Shown piece by piece: positions 23,363 through 33,679 of a stretch of DNA of 64,000 bases. The translations under genes and the position numbers were made by a program. Source of the DNA: Patellaria atrata CBS 101060. Taxonomy: Eukaryota; Ascomycota; Dothideomycetes; Patellariales; Patellariaceae. The first letter of the stretch is position 1; each line of letters starts with the position of its first letter. The stretch spans positions 595,550 through 659,549 of the forward strand of contig MU006094.1 of assembly GCA_010093705.1 (NCBI GenBank), given 5' to 3'. The notes under the pieces were generated by a model. It saw nothing but the letters and a program-made list of their open reading frames with translations, was not told where the DNA came from and did no database searches.

Positions 23363-24411
23363 TGTGTGGTATGGAAACGGGACGCACAGTTCTATGAGGG
23401 GTATCTTTTATGGAAATACTAGAGAGATGTGAAATTTCAAGTAGGTGAGAGACAGATGATTGTATGGAGAATGTTGTCCGTATTGCTTGTTTATCATCAA
23501 GTTCAATGGGAACAACAGGCTATATTTATAGTAGGGAACGCGTGAAAGGGTCACTTTGCTTGTTAATAGCATATCTCCGGCTATCATTTCTATCAACATC
23601 CCGCGGGGTCTATTCTACTGTTTACTAAACGGTCGAATGGAGAGCGGAGATTATTGTTAGTTCACAAAACTTCGCAATTGCTAATCTAAGCATGCCGTCA
23701 TCAGAAGAAATTTGTCCACCAGGTCTCAATAGGAATAGCCTCGGTGATAATTCAAAGCTACGCAGACGACTGCAAACCTTCTCCGAACAACCTCAACTTC
23801 TTTCGTAACCTTACTACCATTGTCACAGTCTTCCTAACTTGCTTCATGGCAAGCTGACATGCCCTACAGTGGACAAGCTTTGATGACATCCTATCCTCAA
23901 CTCAGCACCATACTAGTTCCACCAACTCCAGCACCTCCGACGGTAACATCACGATATTCAACCTTGTGTTATTGGCCGTAGTGCTTATTTTGAAGAAGCA
24001 ACATGACGATAAGCTTAAACGAAACAAGACTGAAGAACTGAAAGCACTGCAAGGACAAGTAATGTAACAGATTCATAAGCATAGTAAAACATGCATCTAT
24101 CGATCTTCCCATCAAAGCTGTCAATTTCAGGGCATGAGGTCTTTTTTTTCCCTAGTCCTTTGCATCTAATGTACTTTTTGAGATATCATTCTTGTGTACC
24201 TGTACAATGCCGATGCCTGTACCTTGATCTTTCTGCAGCCAATTCCACTCTCAGCCTTTCACACAGTTACACGACACGAGCACTTGTCCACCCCGCACTG
24301 AAGCTCCAGGCAGCATCAAAACCCATAATCAAACTCTATCTCTATCTCCATCTCAATTGACGAACAATACGTTCTCTCTGTGGTGAAGCTCCATCAACAC
24401 TACCGCTAACA
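23363..24411. other. Intergenic between divergent Old Yellow Enzyme and tetraspanin genes
   Basis: About 1 kb holding two promoters. The only coding-like stretch is a small frame at 23870-24067, listed separately. Confidence 0.45.
23870..24067 (+). CDS. Possible terminal exon of a small single-pass membrane protein
   Basis: A 65-codon open frame following a plausible CAG acceptor (CCCTACAG ending at 23869) with branch-like CTGAC upstream. It reads a Ser/Thr-rich stretch, a hydrophobic segment (ITIFNLVLLAVVLIL) and then a charged tail (KKQHDDKLKRNKTEELKAL). That luminal-TM-cytosolic order looks designed, but I cannot find a convincing first exon. It may be a relic or chance. Confidence 0.25.
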   Translation, partial: WTSFDDILSSTQHHTSSTNSSTSDGNITIFNLVLLAVVLILKKQHDDKLKRNKTEELKALQGQVM

Positions 24412-25565
24412 ATGGCACTTACTAAAGCTCACCTTACCTCCATCTTCAGCACCATAGTAAGCTGCATTCAATAGTTATCCTTACAGAGATTAAACCACAT
24501 ACATTCTAACAAGCGTGCTAGTATCTCCTCATCCTCACCGCAATATCCGCGTACGCTGTCTTCATCATGGCTATCCTCATCTGAACTATACACTAAAACC
24601 CCATAGCTATGCAACCTACATCGCACATGCTCTCTCACTTCCTCTCCCCACCGCAATCCCCAGCCTCGCCACCCTCACCCCTTCCATGGCCGGCCTAAGC
24701 GCTCTCTACCTGCTTCCCCGTGTCCCCACGTCCATGCTAAGGCAGCTCACTCTAAACAAGAAGTCACAGAAGGCAACGCTAACTCGCATCCTATTCTTCC
24801 TCTTACTCACCGTCTATGAGACCGTCCTGGCCACCCTAGCGGGAAACTACATCTCCTCCAGCACTCAAGACTGCGGGCTCCAAGAGCGATGGAAGTCCCT
24901 CTACCGCGCCAAGGACATCACCGGCATCAAACGCATCCAGGATTCGGGTGAGTGCTGCGGCTTTAGGAGTGTCTTTGATATGGCGTACCCGTTTCCCGGT
25001 AAGGGACATCCCAAGAGCACGTGTTCGGAGATGTACGGAAGAAATAGGAGTTGTTTGGGCAGCTGGAGGGGAGAGGAGAAGAAGGTTGCGGGGTTGGTCG
25101 TACTGGTTATCGTAGGTGTGTTTGTGTGGGAGGTGAGTTCCGTCCATGTCTCCTTTTTCATCTTTTGCTCTTTCCTCTTATCATATTTTCGAAAGCCAGT
25201 TTTTAGAAGTCATTTTCTTCCGCTAATACCCCATTCCTTAGCTTATTGTGATCTTCCTTGCATCTCCAAGCGACCAATCTTCTTGGACCTCCCCCCTCCG
25301 GCCCTTCTCTCGCCTCTTCTATCTACCTTCTGATCAGGATGTTGTGAACGGCCGCAACCGACAACGCTTCCTCGAAGATGGACCAAACCGTAACCGGTAC
25401 TCCGATAATCCCGACGCCGAGGGGGACGGTGGTCACGCCATCGAGGATGCAGGACGGGTGAGCGAGGATCTGCTCGAAGGAGACAGGGAGGATGAAGATG
25501 AGATCGGAAGGAACAATTGGGTCGGAGTGGAGGGAAGGGTACAGCCTTCGAGACTTAGGGGGTAG
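24412..25565 (+). CDS. Fungal tetraspanin
   Basis: Four-helix membrane organiser. Exons 24412-24456, 24522-24550, 24607-25132 and 25242-25565 give 307 aa. The second exon is only 29 bp and finishes helix 1 (YLLILTAISA); its join to YATYIAHALSLPLPTAIP is in frame and resembles fungal tetraspanins. TM2 is around ALATL-MAGLSAL and TM3 around ILFFLLLTVYETVLATLAG. The large outer loop has the diagnostic ECCGF (CCG motif) with partner cysteines in KSTCSEM and RSCLG. TM4 is VAGLVVLVIVGVFVW continuing LIVIFLAS across the last intron. The C-terminal 100 residues are acidic and cytosolic. Pls1, Tsp2 or Tsp3 class cannot be fixed by eye. Confidence 0.85.
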
Positions 25566-26323
25566 GTGGCCTGGTCTACCGTTTGGGATGATCGGAATGA
25601 CGGGGAAAGGGAGGAAGGTGAGTTATCAAAAGAACACTGGATGCGTATATAGAGTGTTCGTAGTTTAGTCGTTGAGTTGAAAGCGAATATATGACGTCCT
25701 TATACCCCCTGGTGTCTCCTTTGCCGCCGCCCATATGAAAGCCGAAGTCCCTGCCTCGGATATCACAGAGATAGACCAACGTTCATGGCGGAACCCGATC
25801 CAATCCCTCGACGAAAAAGGAGAAGAGGTCTGCTCATCATGTACTTGGAGTGGTTACTTCGATCATCCCGCCCATACCGTCACTCCCACGGTTCACTTGC
25901 ATCGTGCCATTCCTTATACACGAGGGGATCAAGTGCGAACCCGAGCAGGATTACGGAGGAGGTAGTTGGGCTTCCGTCCGGGAAGTTGGTGTAGATTGGG
26001 CTATGATGAAGGATTAGAAGAGCCTGATCTGGAGGAGACAAAATATGATAAAGGACATAAGTAACCACCCCACGGACAGAAGACCAAGAGTAACAGGAAG
26101 CGAGAAATACATGCCACGGACCGCAAAGGGGATCCAGGAGCATTTCCCCCAAAAGATACCGCAGATGGTGCAAGCTGCACCTCACATGTTCATAAACGCG
26201 ACTCACAGGCTCGAACATTCTCTCATTCACAACCCTCCCTCTCAAACAAACGGACCCGCCCCTCCCAAACTCAGAGTCAAGACCCCTCCTTTATGTTTAG
26301 AAAAAGACGGAATACCGAACAAT

Positions 26324-26397
26324 TCCGCCGTGGTCTAGTTGGTTTTCCTTATTTTCCCATTTTTCTTACTTCCCCTGTTCGAGTCTTGTCATCACCA
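26324..26397 (+). pseudogene. tRNA-Glu-like relic
   Basis: TCCGCCGTGGTCTAGTTGG matches the 5' half, including box A, of fungal tRNA-Glu, and GTTCGAGTC at 26377-26385 matches box B at correct spacing. Between them the sequence is T-rich, the anticodon arm is absent, and neither the acceptor nor the T stem can pair. It is read as a decayed tRNA or a tRNA-derived SINE head. The intact tRNA-Glu(CTC) at 33.5 kb shares the GTGGTCTAGT core. Confidence 0.4.
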
Positions 26398-26454
26398 ACT
26401 TAATCCACACTGGGTAGAAGATAAACGAAAATCGCCCCTGGGTGGTTTTCTTGG

Positions 26455-26480
26455 CCCTTATCCTTCTCTAAGGATAAGGG
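26455..26480. repeat. Perfect 9-bp hairpin followed by a T-rich run
   Basis: CCCTTATCC, an 8-base loop, then GGATAAGGG, followed by TGTTGTTTTGCTCTTTTC. It sits between convergent 3' ends. A role in 3'-end formation is speculation. Confidence 0.4.
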
Positions 26481-26888
26481 TGTTGTTTTGCTCTTTTCTT
26501 TTTCTCTCCTTTATTTTTCTTTTTGGATGGCGATGAGGGTTGATGGTTAAGGGGAAGATAGGAAGGGGGATGAAGTTTTCTTTGACCATGAACCTGCAGA
26601 TGAATTATAGGAGAAATAAAAACAAGATAGAAGCGGAACAGATCTTAGAGGGTTGATAGTTCTATCACAAAACTTAAGTTTGACTTCGGCGATACACACT
26701 TGCGCAGTGCGAAAAACGGGAGATAACAAGGACAACATCTATCATTGAATAATACCTTATATTAACATCTATCTTTATTTTTAAGTGTCTCGCATGAGAG
26801 AGAACCACCCATGATTCAGTTCTACACAGATTCGCGCTCATTACAATCGAGAGGTAATGGAAGCTCCAATTATCGCGCTGAGAGAAAT

Positions 26889-28958
26889 CTACTCACCATC
26901 CTTCCCTTTATTCGAAGTTCTACGAGGATTCAACCCTAACTCAATCCCTTTGATTTGTAATGCGAGGCTCCTAGAGTTTGATCTACACAGCAGCAGATTA
27001 CCTCCCATATACCACACGCCAGGATGACCTGAAGGACGCCACATCTGGTTATCGTCAGTCTTTTCTCATCTCCCACCCCTCACCAACCAGAAATAGGGGT
27101 AACTGACCGCATTGAATTCACCTTCCTCATCCATCCCCCACACGTCCTTGCATTGATCCGCAATCTCATCTCCCAACGTTTTCCTCAAACTAGTCCTCAT
27201 GTTCTCATACCCAGTAGCAAGGACGACAACATCAGCGTCCAGCTTTCGTCCGTCCGCCAGGATCAGATGTTTCTCATCGAACCCACTAATGCCGTTCTCG
27301 CTCCTCATAGCCCTGATCTTTCCAGCAGCAATGAGCTCAGAGCAGCCAACGTCAATGTAATACCCGCCCCCTTGACGGTAATAGTTCGACAGGATCCCAG
27401 CTCCACCGATTCCCGAGTCTACCGCAAATCCCGCTTTCTGCAAGCCGATGAGGAGGTCTTTGTCAGCGGCGGTGATCTGATCAGTGGCGTCTCTTAGCAT
27501 TCTGAAGTAGATAGGCAAAGGCACAGATTGCTCATGCACGTCCGCATCTTCGGTCTCAGGGCCTCCCTCTCCGTACATTGTTTGTGTGAGCATGGGTAGT
27601 CCTTTGTCGCCGGTGATGACATATGTAGGACTGCGCTGGATGATGGTGACATCTGCACCGGCTTCATAATAATTCTGTGCGATATCGTGCCCGGAGTTAC
27701 CCGTCCCAACCACAACCACTTTCTTTCCCTGGGAATTGCCGTGAGTGCTCGCATCCTGGTGTTGAGATCCGTGATAGAGAGTGCCTTTGAACTGATCTTG
27801 CCCAGGGAACGTTGGAATTTTTGGCTCTCCAGAATGGCCAGTGCAGAAGACAACGTGCTTAGGGCGGAAAGTCCGTTTCTCACTCTTGTCCTTACGGGAT
27901 AGAGTTATAGTCCACGACATAGCTTCATCGGACCATTTGGATTCGACGATCGAGGTTTGTAACCAAACGTTAAGCTCCAGGAGGGAAGCATAAGCTTCGA
28001 AGAAATCTGCAATCTTGTCCTTCGGGGTAAAAGTAGGCCAGGTGCTGGGGAATGGCATGTACGGGAGATGACACATCTGCACTGGGTCATGCGTGACTAA
28101 GGTCTACCCATCGTTAGAGTTGACTGGATATCTTACGCATGATATAGATACTTACTCTATATCGTTTACGCCAATTATCTCCAATTCGCTGATTACGATC
28201 TATTAGAAGGCAAGGTACACCTATAGCTTGAAGCCTTGCGCCAATCATTAGACCAGCTTGACCTACAGAGTGTGAGAGCACGCTAATAATAAAGTCATTG
28301 AAAAGATTTAGATGGTCTTACCTGCTCCCACAATAAGAACTGTAGGGTCGTCATCTAAAAATTCTCTTTGGCGTTCCCGTCTTTCAAACCAGTTGCCCTT
28401 AACTTTACCCTCATTGAGGGAGTTCTTTCCCCCATGCGGTCGGTCGTGACCAGCAGCTTCTTCATGGCCCTTCAACTCGAATAGAGCAGTAGAGATTAGA
28501 TACCCTTTCCACTGGCCATGAACATCTTGAGTTAGCCTAATCATGCCTCTACCACGTCCCACTGCGGTTTCGAATGTATACATTGATTCCACCCATTGCA
28601 AGGGACCTAGATCTGCTAAAATCGGAGGCAGTTTGGTAGGTTCTCGGATCTTGAGATTGCTGAACCCAATCTTTTTCAGATTAACCTCATTTGAGAAGAG
28701 AGAGTTGATCTTTTCCAACGTGTGGAATGTTCTCAGGTCCCACGTCAGGGTGACAGCATCCCGCCACCAACAATCGTCGTGGAGGATGGACGACAGTTGA
28801 GATGCATCACCGCTAGCTAGGACATGCTCGAAGTTTGCAAGCCATTCTGTTGCAACGGCACGTGGATCAATCTCCTTAGGTGGTTTAACTGGGGATGGAG
28901 GAAGCTCAAGTACATGAGGATAGCTGCCAGCTTTAGGTGAAAGAAAATCTGTCGTCAT
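26889..28958 (-). CDS. Flavin-containing monooxygenase with an N-terminal NTF2/SnoaL-like domain
   Basis: FAD- and NADPH-dependent monooxygenase. Exons 28958-28322, 28262-28156, 28103-27108 and 27044-26889 give 631 aa. Residues 30-180 (WLANFEHVLASGDASQLSSI onward) look like an NTF2/SnoaL fold. The FAD Rossmann motif LIVGAGQAGL spans the first intron, IDRNQRIGDNWRKRY follows, and VVVVGTGNSGHDIA is the NADPH site. VVLATGYENMR is the ATG-type signature, and WRPSGHPGVWYMGGNL in the last exon closes the enzyme. This NTF2-FMO arrangement is known in fungal and bacterial YUCCA-like proteins. All introns are GT-AG. There is no signal peptide; the substrate is unknown. Confidence 0.9.
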
Positions 28959-29695
28959 TGTAATTTTACGACTTATGGATGAAAGTTGAGTGGGAAAAGA
29001 GCATAGATAGGTAAAGAGTGATGATAGAATTGAATATATAAGCTCACAACTGAAGAGATGGAAGTACTGGGTCAGTTACCCCTTGAAGAACAACTCCCTT
29101 TTGTCGACTCTATTTGTAGTTTGAATACGACTTACGGTTAGAGACTTTCCGTCTGTTTCGGTTTTCGATCGGTATAGGACTACCCCACGACCCCTCAGCG
29201 TGGAGTTGCTTCATACTGCGGGGTTGACCAACAAGAGCTCCACTTGTTGAACGAAACATCTCGTCTATCGGTACTGGATTGGTGTGTATAACATACCGTA
29301 AGCGTGATCTAATCGCGGAATATCGTTATAGGAAATGTTTAGGGGATCAAACCTAATGGGATAGGCCACTCTATGGCATGAATGGCGGATACTGACATAA
29401 TGCCCTATTTCCGGTACTAGAAATATATAGACTTTTAATCACCCCAGTCTCCGTAGCCGGGATAGAAAGCTACTCACGAAATCATATATTACATTCGAAG
29501 TGCTCATTCCTAGCTGAGGCACTGTTGCTTTCGATTTACCCCTGGATATCTGTCAAGAGGATGAACTTCACGAAGAGTGTTGTAAGTGACGTAAGAGAAT
29601 AGGAAATGTAATGATGAAGGCTACAATCACATCATATTCTAGCGTCCCTCTGCGCTAATATCAGCTATAGAGAAGGAACAATAAGACACTTCCCG
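28959..29695. other. Intergenic: flavin monooxygenase promoter and 3' flank of the next gene
   Basis: Both neighbours are on the minus strand. No feature recognised. Confidence 0.5.
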
Positions 29696-30605
29696 TTAAC
29701 AAGTGCAGTGTAGGTCTCCCCCAACCCCATCTCCACCGTGGTGTCCTCCTGCAACTTCTTTCGCCCGTGCTTCAGCCGCATACCGACGGATGCTAGACTG
29801 TAAAGCAAACTTCACCTCGTCCGTAGTCATCCAAGCTGTATCCAAAGCATCGAAGGCCCGTTTCACAATGGCCCTGCTCTGAAAGGGAATTTCCTCAAGC
29901 ATAGCTTCGACTTTGACTTCCGGAACCGCTGTGATACTACTCACAAGTGCGTCGACCATGGACAAAATGCTCTCTTCCTCGCTTGCGGATTGTTTCAAGT
30001 ACAGAGAATACCGAGTATCGTCGCAACGGAAGGTTACCTCACCAGCTACAGATAATTAGATTCCTATTGATGAGTTGCTCTGTCCCCTCCTATGAAGACT
30101 TACATCCATACTGTCCATGCTCTAGACCGTGACCACATCCGAAGGCCCATTGTCCACCTTCAAACGCAGCAAACAGAGCACGGCAGCTGCCATAGTTGAG
30201 GTCTTCCAAATCATGGAACAAAGCACAACTCTCGAAACTGATCTCGGCAATGACTCCATTAACCAATACTGATATATGAGGTAGATTGTTGTTCGCGCAT
30301 GACTTCGTTCCGATGATATCGCAGAGTTTATCAATGGCATCCTCCGCTAAAGATTGAAATACGAATGTACGCGGAACGCAGGCGAAGGAGCGTTCAAGTA
30401 GGCGCTCAGGGCTGTAACAGTTAGGCGATCGCTTGGCCGACGGTGCGTTGAAAGATTCATTCCGCTCCATACGATGATCGAGATTGGGTTGACGGAAGGC
30501 TAGCTTAGTTGGAGATAATAAGCAACCGAGAAAGACAATGAGAGTCGCGATTGCCGATGGAATGCCGCTCGATCTTCGTTTGCGAGAACTACGTGGTTCG
30601 TTCAT
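29696..30605 (-). CDS. Unknown membrane-anchored or secreted cysteine-rich protein
   Basis: Exons 30605-30104 and 30045-29696 join in frame (Gly-Ser-Gly) to 283 aa. A basic start (NEPRSSRKRRSS) precedes one hydrophobic segment, IPSAIATLIVFLGCLL (residues 15-30), so it is a type II signal anchor or signal peptide. The following domain has evenly spread cysteines (FACVP, KLCDII, SCANN, ESCAL, GSCRAL, FGCGH, YGC, FRCDD), suggesting disulfides, then a helical acidic region (SEEESILSMVDAL) and a His/Gly-rich end, GDLHCTC. I do not recognise the family. A secreted effector or cell-wall protein is possible but is inference. Confidence 0.65.
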
Positions 30606-31875
30606 GGTAATGGAATCTAGTATGGTTTGTTGAGTGTAGTAGAATAAGATATTTTTAGAGAATTCTTTTTAGAATTTAGGAATTTATTGAGCGCGTTCCG
30701 AAGTTTGATCCGTGACTTAGTTGTGCCAGCAGAAATATATCATCTGGGATATCTATCCTGCACTTGTGACAGCTATGTGGAACTTTCATATTTCATGTGT
30801 ACACAGAATATGCATTAAGTGAAGAAGACAATTGACACGTAATTAGTGAAATCGAGACACCGATAGAGATGAACGGTTATGGATAAAACATGATGAAAAT
30901 CAACTCCTCGAATAATGTGGTCATGTAATTGACGTTGAGACGGTGAGGAGGAGACTGTATGATGCGAAAGTAGTCTGGCACTATCTTAGGAACTTATTGC
31001 CTATAGGGTTCGTTGGACCTTGAGGATATTCAGCTTCCAAGGCCACGTACATAGTGAACTGGGCGAACAACAGCCAGCTGCCGATACGCTTACCCTGTAC
31101 ATACGACGGACAGAATACAGCAAGCATACAGCAAGTGAGGATTTGCAAACCTGACAAAAGAGATAGAATTGAAATACGCATTCAATTCATTACCTTGCAG
31201 AACACCCGCTGGTCTTATCACTCAGCTGTTCACAAAATTTGTAAGGTATGATACATTTACTCAATAACGCTGTGATATATCTGATGGATGCAGAAGAGGT
31301 TGAGATTTAATCTTGAGGTTCATCTTCGAAAGATGAGATGGGTACACGGCTTAACCTCGGAAATTGAACGAGAAGTCTAGATACCAACCTCATCCTGGTC
31401 CAACGTCACTCAAACATGCTCTACACTCTCATTATCCGATGCTATTCTGCATGCGATACTCAAGAAATGCATCAAATGTGGAAATCCCGGAAAGCGTCTG
31501 TATCTCCACTCACTCTTACCACAACCCCCCTCATTCACTGTAGAACTACGCTTGCTGTGCATTCATTGAACTGGTCTTCAAATACGGACTGTTAGCTAGT
31601 AAACAGAAAACAGCTTCATCACGAATTCTCATTACGTGTAGCTAGCCGGACATTGACTACAAATGACTGTACATGGAATGGGATGATTTATTGGTAAGGC
31701 GTTAGTATAACTTGGGTGTTTGGTCTAGTCCATTCACTGCATATATTTGAACTCAAAGATGGCCTGGAGTACGGTCCTCAGGAGTTGAGGTATGGTATCT
31801 ATTCTATGTCCTTTCGTTACGTTTCAGTATAAGGTATGATAAGTAGTCCGTCAGATCCACCTAGCTATGACTACA
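30606..31875. other. 1.3-kb region without a supported gene
   Basis: Lies between two minus-strand genes and includes the promoter of the cysteine-rich protein. A 66-codon hydrophobic open frame on the minus strand (30981-31181) has no partner exon and is not called. Confidence 0.4.
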
Positions 31876-32933
31876 TCAGAGCCACGGCGGCCTATAACTT
31901 GTGGGCACCATCCTCGTGATCACGAAGAAGAACGGAGACGCCACATCCACTATCAACGGATGATCGACCAGATAATTTCTCCACGGCCATACTGCTAATT
32001 CATTCCTCTCCTGCAACCCCAAACTCGCCACGAACCGCTGCAAGCGCGCCTCACCCCAAACCTTACGCCCTTCCTTCGCCGCTTGGACATCTAGGCCGGG
32101 TAAATAGTCCTGTATGCTCTCGGGAACCTCATCGAAGCGTGAGATCGACAGCCTCAGAGCATATTCGAGAGCGCCCCGACCGACGTATGGAGTGTTGGTG
32201 AAAGGCGTGAAAAACTCAGTCGTCTGATAATGACGGCCCCAATCCCACAGAGTGGACTTAGGGGAGGATATCGGCTGGACCGAACGGTGAAGGTGGAACA
32301 GGAAGATGGAGAGTTCGCGGGAGCAAGGGGGAAGAGTGGACTTTAGTAATGAAGGACTCGCGTGATAAGTGCTCAGGAAGAGTTTATTGGTACGGAGAAG
32401 ATCCGGAGGGCCGGGGAAGAAGGAATTCCATGTGAGTATGCGGAAGTTGAGTTTACGCTTACAGAGCTGTTAGCGTTGGCTTAGGGACCAATAGGTTTCA
32501 GTTTGCGCGTACTTGGGTACAGACTCACTTACTTCAAGGCTTTTTAGAGTTTCTGTAATCACTTCGCATGTCTTATCATCACCTAGATCCTTTCTCCTCC
32601 ATGGTTTCAAGACAGGATCGAAGTGGTGTAGAACCCAGTTGCGGTTCACGTGACGGATGATAATCGGACGAACGGCAAGCACCCAGTGATTTACAATCAG
32701 ATCTGTTAGTTCCGTTGGGAGTTTGTTAGCTGTGATTTTGGAGAGTATGCTTTCTTTCGTGGGGCGTATGCTGTATATGAGAAGACTCGTGGAGAGCGCA
32801 TCGCTATCGATTGGGATACCGTAAATGAGATGAGTTTCGAGCTATGGACTGAATTCAGTGATAATATTGTTTCTATATTCAGTGGTACTTGTACCCTATT
32901 TCCCCCAAGTGGGTCCATGTCCCCGAAATACAT
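31876..32933 (-). CDS. Unknown 312-aa protein, multi-exon
   Basis: Exons 32933-32895, 32841-32533 and 32466-31876 join in frame. The last exon is 196 sense codons with almost no usable start codon inside, so it is invisible to simple ORF scans. The start is MYFGDMDPLGGNR, continuing LETHLIYGIPIDSDAL, then ITANKLPTELTDLIVNHW and RPIIIRHVNRNWVLHHFDP. The third exon gives KRKLNFRILTWNSFFPGPP, WDWGRHYQTTEFFTPF, and ends MVPTSYRPPWL. The KLPTEL stretch resembles an F-box-like start, but the rest does not match any family I know. Both introns are GT-AG. The CAG acceptor at 32467 was preferred over an AAG nine bases on; both keep frame. Strong codon-level coherence supports a real gene. Confidence 0.7.
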
Positions 32934-33459
32934 GGTGCTGAATAGATGGTGATGTTGAGTTATAATTCTTGCAGTGATAATCCTAATAGCTGTGTAATAA
33001 CAATACTGCGGCCTCCTAAGACGCAGCGTAATTGACTAAGGCTTATTGGTTCTGAGGTAATTGCGTTTAATCCAAGAGCATATCAATGAATTCTCTCTAC
33101 CGGAGTTAGTCTTTAACCACAGTCTGATATGCTGGAGACCTCACTGTGACGACAAAATCTTTAAGCTGATATCCGTAAGCTGACTATAGCCCTAAGTCTT
33201 CATTAGATCTCCCGAAATAGTCGCTTTCTTGAGCAGAAACTATAGTGTCGTTTCCGGAGGCCGGTGGTCGGTGGACACGCGCGATATAGATAGTATTGAA
33301 ATTCCGAGGAGATTTTTACGCTGGATGAGATCTTTTAGTTTCTAATAGCGAATTTGCCAAACCATTTTCGAGACCTAGACTGTGCAAAGTTTTAGAATGA
33401 GGGGCAAAAAGAAGAGAAAGATACCGTTTATAATGCAAAAAGAATTGGTAAAAGACGAT
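32934..33459. other. Intergenic between the 312-aa gene and tRNA-Glu
   Basis: Probably the promoter of the 312-aa gene. No other feature seen. Confidence 0.5.
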
Positions 33460-33560
33460 TCCATTGCGGGGAATTGAACCCCGGCCTTGTCGGGGCCCTG
33501 AAATCAGTCGTATAGCTGAATTCTGAGAGCGACAAATCCTAGCCACTAGACCACAATGGA
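33460..33560 (-). tRNA. tRNA-Glu(CTC) with a 30-base intron
   Basis: Minus-strand cloverleaf. The acceptor stem TCCATTG pairs perfectly with CAATGGA. The D arm carries box A, TGGTCTAGTGGCTAGG. The anticodon arm is TGTCG-CTCTCA, then an intron (33523-33494) at the canonical site after base 37, then C-CGACA. The T arm is CGGGG-TTCAATT-CCCCG. The anticodon CTC reads GAG (Glu). A TTTT run lies just downstream on the minus strand (about 33450), suitable as a Pol III terminator. Exons are 33560-33524 and 33493-33460. Confidence 0.92.
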
Positions 33561-33679
33561 GTTATAGTAAATTTGAGAGAGATAGTTGTATAGAATCTCA
33601 CGGATCTGGTACACTGGGTGGGGAATGGAAATGACTATTTCAGGTGCACGGACGCTTTTCTTTTAACATCCGCCAAGAA

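Larger units (their letters stand above)
25566..26888. other. Intergenic between convergent tetraspanin and flavin monooxygenase genes
   Basis: 1.3 kb. It contains a tRNA-Glu-like relic (26324-26397) and a perfect hairpin (26455-26480), listed separately. The other small open frames have no support. Confidence 0.45.

Noticed and set aside
24515-24606. Uninterrupted reading through the tetraspanin's second intron
   Set aside because: It replaces helix 1 with a His/Arg/Pro-rich stretch; the two-intron model restores a proper first membrane helix in frame.
30981-31181. 66-codon hydrophobic minus-strand frame
   Set aside because: No partner exon or transporter motif; too short to support.
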